From Octadecabacter sp. (lineage in GTDB: Bacteria > Pseudomonadota > Alphaproteobacteria > Rhodobacterales > Rhodobacteraceae), in contig DQCL01000153.1 in the NCBI GenBank assembly GCA_003533975.1, positions 880 through 12,779 of the forward strand: DNA of 11,900 bases, written 5' to 3'. Position numbers and translations under genes: made by a program. Of this stretch, positions 6,068 to 11,900 are shown in pieces. The notes under the pieces were generated by a model, which worked only from the letters and a program-made list of their open reading frames with translations, did not search any database and was not told the DNA's origin. Each line of letters begins with the position of its first letter. Within the stretch, counting starts at the first letter, position 1.

Positions 6068-7104
6068 AGGTTCGGGCGGCTGCCGTTGGGCTGTCGCTGA
6101 TCCTGCAAACATATTTCGCGACAGAGGCGGCAATGGCCAATCCGACGTATCAACTTTTGCAATTTGACGAGCTGGAAGGCTGGGCAGAAGACGACCATCA
6201 GGCTGCGTTTGATGTGTTCCTGTCCACCTGCGGAGATATGCGTGACCCAGCATGGGAAGCGATCTGCGCAGTCGCCCATCAAGGCCATGAAGCGCGCGGA
6301 TTTTTTGAGCGGTTCTTCACACCTGTTCTTATTGAGGACGGTAAAGAGGCTTTGTTTACGGGGTACTTCGAGCCTGAATTGCGTGGGTCGCGGACCCGTG
6401 GCGGACCCTATCAGTATCCGCTTTATCGCCAACCCAGCGGTGTTTCGTCGCCTTGGTTGACGCGCCAAGAGATCGAAGAAACCGGCGCGCTTGCCGGTAA
6501 AGGGCTTGAGATTGCGTGGATTGATGACCCTGTCGATGTGTTCTTTTTGCAGGTCCAAGGATCCGGCCGTGTGGCGTTGGATACGGGTGGTGGAATTCGT
6601 GTTGGTTACGGTGGCGCAAACGGGCACGAGTATTCGTCAATCGGGCTAGAACTTGTGCGCCGCGGTGTTTACGAATCCCATCAGGTGTCGGCAGACGTGA
6701 TCCGGAACTGGGTGCGCAACAACGGCGATGAAGGTTTGCAGTTATTGTGGAAAAACGACAGTTTCGTCTTCTTCCGTGAGGTCAACGAAGTGCCCGCGGA
6801 TATGGGCCCACTTGGTGCGATGAACAGGTCGGTTACGACTATGCGCACAGTGGCGATTGACCCATCCTACATTCCCTACGGCGCGCCAGTCTGGATTGAA
6901 AAGCAGGGGGCCAACCCGCTTAACCGTTTGATGGTGGCACAAGACACCGGTTCAGCCATTCGAGGATCGCAACGGGCGGATATTTTCTTTGGAACTGGCG
7001 ACGCAGCTGGGCGGGAAGCCGGGCGCATTAAGGATGGTGGTCGGTTGGTGGTTTTGATGCCAATTCAAAGCGCCTATGCGTTACTCCCAGACGTGATCGA
7101 ATGA
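6064..7104 (+). CDS. mltA: Membrane-bound lytic transglycosylase A family, murein hydrolase
   Basis: A 346-residue enzyme predicted to cleave the MurNAc-GlcNAc bond of peptidoglycan with formation of a 1,6-anhydro end. A short basic start plus hydrophobic core and AMA before Asn26 look like a signal peptidase I signal, so the mature protein should be periplasmic. I see no lipobox cysteine, unlike the E. coli lipoprotein MltA. The MltA domain follows (GYFEPELRGSR near 98-108, FFLQVQGSGRV, IRVGYGGANGHEYSSIG). The C-terminal 3D domain has VAIDPSYIPYGAPVWI, then AQDTGSAIRGSQRADIFFG with Asp294 and Asp306; one of these aspartates should be the catalytic acid of the family. It overlaps the Tim44-like gene upstream and the smr gene downstream by 4 nt each. 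Confidence 0.95.
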   Translation: MKVRAAAVGLSLILQTYFATEAAMANPTYQLLQFDELEGWAEDDHQAAFDVFLSTCGDMRDPAWEAICAVAHQGHEARGFFERFFTPVLIEDGKEALFTGYFEPELRGSRTRGGPYQYPLYRQPSGVSSPWLTRQEIEETGALAGKGLEIAWIDDPVDVFFLQVQGSGRVALDTGGGIRVGYGGANGHEYSSIGLELVRRGVYESHQVSADVIRNWVRNNGDEGLQLLWKNDSFVFFREVNEVPADMGPLGAMNRSVTTMRTVAIDPSYIPYGAPVWIEKQGANPLNRLMVAQDTGSAIRGSQRADIFFGTGDAAGREAGRIKDGGRLVVLMPIQSAYALLPDVIE

Positions 7105-7691
7105 AACGCCCTAGGCATTTGTCAGCTGAGGAACGGGCGTTGTGGGAAGTGGTGGCTAAGCGGACTGAACCGCTTGAAAAGCCAGCGGCAAAATTGATCC
7201 GTGCGGCGCCGAAAAAACCAAAACCAAATCCGAACATGTCGAACCCACGACCTATTCCAGCGTTCAATATCGGGGATGCTGTCGATCATCGGTCAGATCA
7301 TGATTTGCTACCTTCGCTTGGCCAGCAAATGCGCGCGGCGCCCGTGCAGATGGATCAGAAAGCGTTTGGGCGATTGCGTCGTGGCAAGCTGAAGCCAGAA
7401 GCGCGGATTGATTTGCACGGGATGACGATTGCGCAGGCGCACCCTGCGTTGACGGGATTTATTTTGCAATCCGCAAGCGCGGGACATCGACTTGTGTTGG
7501 TGATTACCGGCAAGGGAAAGCACCGTGATGACGGCGGGCCGATCCCGACGCGCCTCGGGGTTCTGCGCCATCAGGTTCCGCAATGGTTGGCGATGGCGCC
7601 GCTGGGTGGATTGGTGATGCAAGTTACCGAAAGCCACATTCGGCACGGCGGGCAGGGCGCGTATTACGTATATTTACGCCGAACCAGATGA
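7101..7691 (+). CDS. Smr-domain protein
   Basis: A 196-residue protein whose C-terminal half (about 100-194) is a stand-alone Smr domain. Motifs seen: DLHG (104-107), ITGKGKH (135-141), and HGGQGAYYVYLRR (182-194). Smr domains as in MutS2 and E. coli SmrA/SmrB are nucleases, with recent evidence for RNA cleavage at stalled ribosomes for SmrB. The DLHG and GKG/GGxGA motifs needed for that are intact here. The first 100 residues are basic, Pro- and Lys-rich and probably disordered. The ATG overlaps the mltA stop (ATGA) and has no Shine-Dalgarno of its own. The last 18 bases overlap the 3' end of the convergent MFS gene. The substrate cannot be told from sequence. Confidence 0.9.
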   Translation: MKRPRHLSAEERALWEVVAKRTEPLEKPAAKLIRAAPKKPKPNPNMSNPRPIPAFNIGDAVDHRSDHDLLPSLGQQMRAAPVQMDQKAFGRLRRGKLKPEARIDLHGMTIAQAHPALTGFILQSASAGHRLVLVITGKGKHRDDGGPIPTRLGVLRHQVPQWLAMAPLGGLVMQVTESHIRHGGQGAYYVYLRRTR

Positions 7692-8906
7692 TCTTCGCAT
7701 AAGCGCGACCGGGTAAAGTAGGAATAGGGCGGCAATCGCGAAGCACGCGGCATAGCCAAGCATCTGCACCTCAAACCCAACACCGTTGTCGATTAGCCAT
7801 CCGCTTAAACCTGGCCCAAGCGCGGAGCCGAGCACCATAAGAGCGGTTGCGGACGCTTTTATGGATCCCAGATGTCGCGTTCCATAAAACTCTGCCCAGC
7901 ACGCGTTCAGGAGGGTTGCCTGCCCACCTCCCGCAGCGCCCATCAGGATTAATGCAAGTGCTGTCCAGCCGAGGCTTGGTGCGTACCAATGCAAAACGAA
8001 GGCGATGATGAAGGGGATCAGGTAGTAAGGCAGAAGTCGGACGGCGCCTATCCGGTCCACGGCCCAGCCATAGGCTATGGTTGAAAGGAAGACTGTCGCT
8101 GTTCCCAACGGGAATACCGCCACGAGTGCAAGATGGGACCAGCCTTTGATTTCAGCGAAATGCACTTGGTGAAACCAGAAGGCCGTTCCGAAACCGGAAA
8201 ATGACATGACGGCGGGCGCCATTGCCCAAAACATCGGGTGCCGCAGCGCATCCATTCTGGTCCAATGTTTGTCAAACAACCCCGTAGAATGTTGATCCGC
8301 TGAGACAGATTGTGGGGTTCTTTCCAGCCGTAGCAATCGAAACAAGACCGGCGACATTGCAAGGCAGAACAGTGCGCAACCGATCCAGATGGCGTGCCAT
8401 TCGATCCGTGATTTCATCCAAACCATAAGAAGCGGCAAAGTCGCTTCGGCTAACATATACCCCATCGCAGCAACGGCGAGCGCGCGCCCACGGGCCGCAA
8501 CAAACCAACGGGCCATAGCAACCGTAGCAACTTGGGTTGTCATGCCTTGACCAAAGAAGCGCAGGAAGAAAACGACGACTGGAAGCAATGCCGCGATCGG
8601 GTTCAATGCCATCAGGACGCAAGACAGCCCAAGCAGCAGGATCACGGTGATGCCCAATTGTCGAACGCGGAAACGATCCGCCAAGCCGCCCGCAAATACC
8701 ATGACGGCAGCGGAAGCACCTGTGCCGATCATGTAAATCAGGCCCCAGTCGCCATTGGTTAACCCGAACTGTTCGCGGATCTCGCCGCCGAAGATTGAAA
8801 TGAAAAAGGTCTGCCCGAAGCTGGACAGAAACGACAATAACGCGCCCGTCACGAGGAAGGGCGCGTTTTCACGTATGAAGCGGATGTAGCCAGTGTTGCG
8901 GGTCAT
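7674..8906 (-). CDS. Major facilitator superfamily transporter
   Basis: A 410-residue polytopic inner-membrane protein with about 12 hydrophobic segments split by a hydrophilic central loop (about 195-225), the usual 6+6 MFS plan. The loop between segments 2 and 3 carries GGLADRFRVRQ (73-83), a good match to MFS motif A. FFLRFFGQGM and ARWFVAARGRALAVAAMG in the first half are typical of monocarboxylate/oxalate-like MFS members. Substrate cannot be assigned. It starts 37 bases after the hslU stop on the same strand with no terminator seen, so it may be read through from hslVU, though it is not a usual partner. No clear Shine-Dalgarno precedes the ATG at 8906, and the start is the least certain part. 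Its end overlaps smr tail to tail. Confidence 0.9.
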   Translation of the reverse strand: MTRNTGYIRFIRENAPFLVTGALLSFLSSFGQTFFISIFGGEIREQFGLTNGDWGLIYMIGTGASAAVMVFAGGLADRFRVRQLGITVILLLGLSCVLMALNPIAALLPVVVFFLRFFGQGMTTQVATVAMARWFVAARGRALAVAAMGYMLAEATLPLLMVWMKSRIEWHAIWIGCALFCLAMSPVLFRLLRLERTPQSVSADQHSTGLFDKHWTRMDALRHPMFWAMAPAVMSFSGFGTAFWFHQVHFAEIKGWSHLALVAVFPLGTATVFLSTIAYGWAVDRIGAVRLLPYYLIPFIIAFVLHWYAPSLGWTALALILMGAAGGGQATLLNACWAEFYGTRHLGSIKASATALMVLGSALGPGLSGWLIDNGVGFEVQMLGYAACFAIAALFLLYPVALMRRSSGSA

Positions 8907-8943
8907 GGAGCTTTATTGGCCGGATGCCCGCGACAGGGAAGCG

Positions 8944-10251
8944 TTAAAGTACGTATCGGCTGATGTCTGTTGAACGGCTTAGTTCACCAAGGTGCTCTTC
9001 GACAAAGGCAGCATTCACTTCAATGGCGTCGCCGCCACGGTCTGGGGCGTTGAAAGAAAGGTCTTCAAAGACACGTTCCATGATTGTGTACAATCGCCGC
9101 GCACCGATGTTTTCAACGCTTTCGTTGACCTCAGCGGCGATGCCGGCAAGGGCTTTGATGCCGTCTTCGCTGAATGTTACGGCGACATCTTCTGTACCCA
9201 TAAGGGCGGTGTACTGACGGGTGAGCGCGTTGTCTGTCTCGGTAAGAATGCGCACAAAATCGTCTTCTGTAAGCGCACGCAGTTCAACACGAATTGGAAG
9301 GCGGCCTTGAAGTTCCGGCAACAAATCAGACGGCTTTGCTATGTGGAACGCTCCGGATGCGATGAACAGGATGTGGTCGGTTTTTACTGAACCGTGCTTT
9401 GTTGAAACGGTGGTGCCTTCGATCAAAGGCAGCAAGTCACGCTGCACGCCTTCGCGGGATACATCTGCACCGCGAGCATCCGAGTTGCGGCAAACCTTGT
9501 CGATCTCGTCGAGGAAGACGATCCCGTTCTGTTCAACCGCTTCGAGGGCGATCTTGGTGATGGTTTCATCATCTAGCAGTTTGTCCGCCTCATCAGCGAT
9601 CAGCAGGGCGTAGCTTTCAGAAACGGTGACGCGCTTCTTTACGGTGCGCCCGCCAAAGGCCTTCCCAAACATCGCACCGAGATCCATACCACCTGGCATC
9701 TGCCCGGGCTGCCCGGGGATTTCCATGCCACCGAGCGGGCTGGAATTATCGGTGAGTTCAAGTTCGATGATGGTGTTGTCCAGCTCGCCAGTCTTTAGCT
9801 TCTTGCGGAACATATCGCGCGTGCCGCTGCGCGCATCGGTCCCAGCAATTGCGTCAATGACGCGTGCTTCGGCGGCTTCATGTGCTTTTTGCTTTACGTC
9901 GTCGCGCATGTAGTCGCGGGTTTCCACGATCGCGGCCTCAACCAGATCACGAATGATTTGTTCTACGTCACGACCGACGTAGCCAACCTCTGTGAACTTG
10001 GTGGCTTCGACCTTGATAAACGGTGCGCGGGCGAGTTTGGCCAGTCGGCGTGAAATCTCGGTTTTTCCGACGCCGGTTGGCCCGATCATCAGGATATTCT
10101 TAGGGTAGACTTCGTCGCGCAGATCATCATCCAGATGCTTACGGCGCCAACGATTGCGAAGCGCCACTGCGACCGCGCGTTTGGCGTCGTCCTGCCCGAT
10201 AATGTGGCGGTCTAGTTCGGATACGATTTCGCGGGGGGTCAGGTCAGTCAT
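8944..10251 (-). CDS. hslU: HslU, ATPase subunit of the HslUV (ClpYQ) protease
   Basis: A 435-residue AAA+ unfoldase that feeds proteins into the HslV peptidase in the cytoplasm. Seen in order: the N-terminal [21 protein letters not shown]; Walker A GPTGVGKT (57-64); the pore loop GYVG (90-93); the intermediate I-domain (about 110-230) with a Gly/Pro/Met-rich stretch at 174-200; Walker B IVFLDEID (244-251); sensor 1 region IASGAFH; the arginine-finger region [13 protein letters not shown]; sensor 2 GARRL (383-387); and the C-terminal tail SRYVL that docks into HslV. Length is normal. The ATG at 10251 has GGAG nine bases upstream and overlaps hslV by 8 nt. Heat-shock induction is likely from the promoter before hslV. 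Confidence 0.98.
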   Translation of the reverse strand: MTDLTPREIVSELDRHIIGQDDAKRAVAVALRNRWRRKHLDDDLRDEVYPKNILMIGPTGVGKTEISRRLAKLARAPFIKVEATKFTEVGYVGRDVEQIIRDLVEAAIVETRDYMRDDVKQKAHEAAEARVIDAIAGTDARSGTRDMFRKKLKTGELDNTIIELELTDNSSPLGGMEIPGQPGQMPGGMDLGAMFGKAFGGRTVKKRVTVSESYALLIADEADKLLDDETITKIALEAVEQNGIVFLDEIDKVCRNSDARGADVSREGVQRDLLPLIEGTTVSTKHGSVKTDHILFIASGAFHIAKPSDLLPELQGRLPIRVELRALTEDDFVRILTETDNALTRQYTALMGTEDVAVTFSEDGIKALAGIAAEVNESVENIGARRLYTIMERVFEDLSFNAPDRGGDAIEVNAAFVEEHLGELSRSTDISRYVL

Positions 10252-10774
10252 GTTTGATGGTCTCCACGGTCAGATTGCCGTTTGTGTAAACGCAAATGTC
10301 AGCGGCAATCGCCATAGCGCGGCGTGCGATTTCTTCGGCGGTGAAATCCATATCCATCAACGCGCGTCCAGCGGCGAGGGCGTAGTTTCCACCAGAGCCA
10401 ATCGCCGTCACATCGTGTTCCGGTTCAAGAACGTCGCCCGCACCGGTGATCACGAACAGGTCTTTCCCGTCTGTGACGATTAACATCGCCTCAAGCTTTT
10501 GGAGGTATTTATCCGTGCGCCAATCTTTGGCGAGCTCAACAGAGGCGCGGGCCAGCTGGCCTGGTGTTGCCTCAAGCTTCTTCTCCAAACGCTCAAGTAA
10601 GGTAAACGCATCCGCGGTTGATCCGGCAAAGCCGCAAATCACATCGCTGCCTCCAACCGTGAGACGGCGCACCTTTGTTGCGGTACCCTTCATAACTGTC
10701 TGTCCGACAGACACTTGCCCGTCACCCGCGATGACGACTTCGTCACCTTTGCGCACACCGATTATTGTTGTCAT
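10244..10774 (-). CDS. hslV: HslV, peptidase subunit of the HslUV (ClpYQ) protease
   Basis: A 176-residue threonine peptidase of the proteasome-beta fold, forming two stacked hexamers capped by HslU. With the start at 10774 the protein begins [20 protein letters not shown], so removal of Met exposes the catalytic Thr; VMKG (27-30) supplies the active-site lysine, and [17 protein letters not shown] and [16 protein letters not shown] are family hallmarks. The frame stays open to an ATG at 10855, but the extra 27 residues resemble no HslV. They would also begin upstream of the candidate promoter and inside the trxA terminator hairpin, so I reject them. AAAGGA stands just upstream of the chosen ATG. 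Many alphaproteobacterial HslV start with a short propeptide ending GWHG, as I recall; that is absent here. Confidence 0.96.
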   Translation of the reverse strand: MTTIIGVRKGDEVVIAGDGQVSVGQTVMKGTATKVRRLTVGGSDVICGFAGSTADAFTLLERLEKKLEATPGQLARASVELAKDWRTDKYLQKLEAMLIVTDGKDLFVITGAGDVLEPEHDVTAIGSGGNYALAAGRALMDMDFTAEEIARRAMAIAADICVYTNGNLTVETIKHD

Positions 10775-10801
10775 GTCGTGTCCTTTAGTTGCTTGGGATT
10801 T

Positions 10802-10830
10802 ATATGGCGGCGCAATCTGCGCGACACAAG
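10802..10830 (-). promoter_or_regulatory. Sigma-32 (RpoH)-like heat-shock promoter for hslVU
   Basis: On the minus strand: CTTGTG (10825-10830), a 15-base spacer, then CGCCATAT (10802-10809). This compares well with the RpoH consensus CTTGAA-N13-17-CCCCATNT (4 of 6 and 7 of 8 with N free). Expected transcription start is near 10795, giving a leader of about 20 bases before the hslV ATG at 10774. hslVU is a classic heat-shock operon, which supports the call. Confidence 0.6.
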
Positions 10831-10839
10831 GTTCCATGC

Positions 10840-10866
10840 AAAAAGGGCGCCCCATTGGGACGCCCT
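10840..10866 (-). terminator. Rho-independent terminator of trxA
   Basis: Read on the minus strand, AGGGCGTCCC and GGGGCGCCCT form a 10-bp GC-rich stem (one G-U wobble) with a 3-base AAT loop, followed at once by TTTTT. It begins 19 bases after the trxA stop and ends before the hslV promoter, so it insulates hslVU from trxA transcription. Confidence 0.9.
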
Positions 10867-10885
10867 CAAATTCGATTAGTTCAGC

Positions 10886-11206
10886 TTAGATGCTTTCTTC
10901 GATCCAACCCTGAAGGGCAGCTTTTGGTGCTGCGCCAGTTTTGTTGGAAACAACTTCGCCGCCTTTGAATAAGAACAGCGCCGGAATGCCGCGCACACCC
11001 ATTTGGGCGGGGGAGTTCGGGTTCTCGTCGACGTTTACTTTGACGATTTTCACTTTGCCGTCCATTTCTGCGGACAGTTCTTCGAGCGCTGGGCCGATCT
11101 GCTTACATGGGCCGCACCATTCCGCCCAGAAATCGACAACTACTGGGATGTCGGACTGGCGAACTTCTGCGTCAAATGTGTCGTCTGTTACTGCTACGGT
11201 GGCCAT
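10886..11206 (-). CDS. trxA: Thioredoxin 1
   Basis: A 106-residue cytoplasmic dithiol oxidoreductase, reduced by thioredoxin reductase. The redox motif WCGPC is at residues 30-34, preceded by VVVDFWAEW. The cis-proline is Pro75 in [12 protein letters not shown], and the Gly in [10 protein letters not shown] matches the family. Asp25 corresponds to the buried acid of E. coli Trx. I chose the ATG at 11206 because AAGGAG lies eight bases upstream and the protein then has normal Trx length. An in-frame ATG at 11272 adds 22 unrelated residues, and the frame there would run into the addA stop region. It is 62 bases downstream of addA on the same strand and ends in an intrinsic terminator. No clear promoter of its own was recognised in 11207-11268. 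Confidence 0.97.
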   Translation of the reverse strand: MATVAVTDDTFDAEVRQSDIPVVVDFWAEWCGPCKQIGPALEELSAEMDGKVKIVKVNVDENPNSPAQMGVRGIPALFLFKGGEVVSNKTGAAPKAALQGWIEESI

Positions 11207-11268
11207 CGGCTCTACTCCTTGATGGGTATGTATTTGCAACGGGAACGTATGGACGCATATGGGTATCG

Positions 11269-11900
11269 TCAAGGCGTGGTCACGCCTTTGAGAGCAGCGT
11301 CAAGCATGTCATCAGGCAATTCGGTGACGGTCCCCGTTTTGGTCCACAAAAGAAGCGTGCGAATACGGTGGTTTGGGTAGACCAAGCGCAGGGCGTCGCG
11401 GTATGCGGCCATTTGGCGCGTGAGGCCATCTGGTGTTTCATCTGGGGAGGACGGAACGATCCGGTTTGATTTGAAATCAACCGCGACAATTTCGGCTTCC
11501 GCTTCGATCAGCCTGTCGATGATCCCAAACACGCGTTCGCCATTCAGCGCGGGCAACGTCGCCGAGATTGGAACTTCCCCTAGTCCAGTATCGAAAATCC
11601 AACGGAGGTTTGAATTCCCAAGAGTTTGCAACGCTTCGTTGATCAAGGCTTCGGTATCGGGGATCAAGCCAGCGTCAGGATGGTTCGCGACCAACCCCTC
11701 TGCACTTATCCGTCGTTGTTTTGGGTCTATCTCTGGCAGAAGTTCCAGAAGAACGTGGATAATGCGCCCCCAAGCCAAGGCCAGCTCGGATGCATCGGTG
11801 TAGGTCTCGCCCGGAATGATTTTTGAGCCACCGAGGTCAGATGGTGACAGTGTAGTTTGCTGTGTCGGTAAATCCGGCAAATCAGCACTGAAGTTTGAAT
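11269..11900 (-). CDS. addA: AddA-type double-strand break repair helicase-nuclease, C-terminal part (partial)
   Basis: The last 209 residues of a protein that continues past the right edge. They match the C-terminal PD-(D/E)xK nuclease domain of the AddA subunit, which with AddB processes broken DNA ends for RecA loading. Seen: [13 protein letters not shown] (the helix with a motif-forming His), [23 protein letters not shown] with the catalytic Asp...Asp-x-Lys pattern, and the downstream [12 protein letters not shown] with the Gln/Tyr motif typical of RecB-like nucleases. The end reads [16 protein letters not shown]. The helicase portion, expected to be about 900 residues, is outside. A TTG at 11880 could be mistaken for a start, but the frame stays open through base 11900. 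From memory, addB-addA-trxA is a common order in Rhodobacterales. Confidence 0.9.
   Translation of the reverse strand, partial: SNFSADLPDLPTQQTTLSPSDLGGSKIIPGETYTDASELALAWGRIIHVLLELLPEIDPKQRRISAEGLVANHPDAGLIPDTEALINEALQTLGNSNLRWIFDTGLGEVPISATLPALNGERVFGIIDRLIEAEAEIVAVDFKSNRIVPSSPDETPDGLTRQMAAYRDALRLVYPNHRIRTLLLWTKTGTVTELPDDMLDAALKGVTTP

Noticed and set aside
5938..6627. A 229-codon open frame on the minus strand opposite the Tim44-like gene and mltA.
   Set aside because: It lies antisense to conserved coding sequence, shows no motif or Shine-Dalgarno, and has the Arg-rich composition of a shadow frame.
1..11900. Search for CRISPR arrays, insertion sequences, tRNA or rRNA genes, toxin-antitoxin or defence cassettes.
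   Set aside because: No regularly spaced repeats, transposase motifs, tRNA-like cloverleaf or small paired genes were seen; gene density and content are those of a conserved core region.

Overview
The window looks like a core chromosomal segment of a marine Rhodobacterales (Roseobacter-type) alphaproteobacterium. The basis is gene content and order: rho, then maf-aroE-coaE-dnaQ, secB, fxsA, a Tim44-like gene, mltA, smr, hslVU, trxA and addA. This set, with HslUV and an AddA-type rather than RecB-type nuclease, recurs in that group. The order comes from memory of the families, not a search. Nearly every base is coding. I see no insertion sequence, prophage, CRISPR array, tRNA, rRNA or foreign-looking island.

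Layout. (1) Positions 1-969, minus strand: the first 323 codons of rho, cut by the left edge. (2) Positions 970-1482: the only long non-coding stretch. It is AT-rich, carries several DnaA-box-like 9-mers, an IHF-like site and a 12-bp perfect palindrome, and separates genes that run away from each other. It is a good candidate for the chromosomal replication origin. (3) Positions 1483-4220, plus strand: a tightly overlapping run maf-aroE-coaE-dnaQ (nucleotide pyrophosphatase, shikimate dehydrogenase, last step of CoA synthesis, replicative proofreading). (4) Positions 4234-5285, minus strand: fxsA then secB, ending tail to tail with dnaQ. (5) Positions 5408-7691, plus strand: a Tim44-like membrane protein, the lytic transglycosylase mltA and an Smr-domain protein, coupled by 4-nt overlaps. 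(6) Positions 7674-10774, minus strand: hslV-hslU (8-nt overlap), then an MFS transporter; a heat-shock-like promoter stands before hslV. (7) Positions 10840-11206, minus strand: trxA with a clear intrinsic terminator. (8) Positions 11269-11900, minus strand: the C-terminal nuclease end of addA, cut by the right edge.

Much of the window is genome and envelope maintenance: replication proofreading, recombination, transcription termination, protein export, protein quality control, redox and cell-wall turnover. I found no convincing undescribed defence or mobile system. The observation most worth testing is the putative oriC between rho and maf. After that come a sigma-32-like promoter and short start for hslV, and an extra loop in DnaQ.
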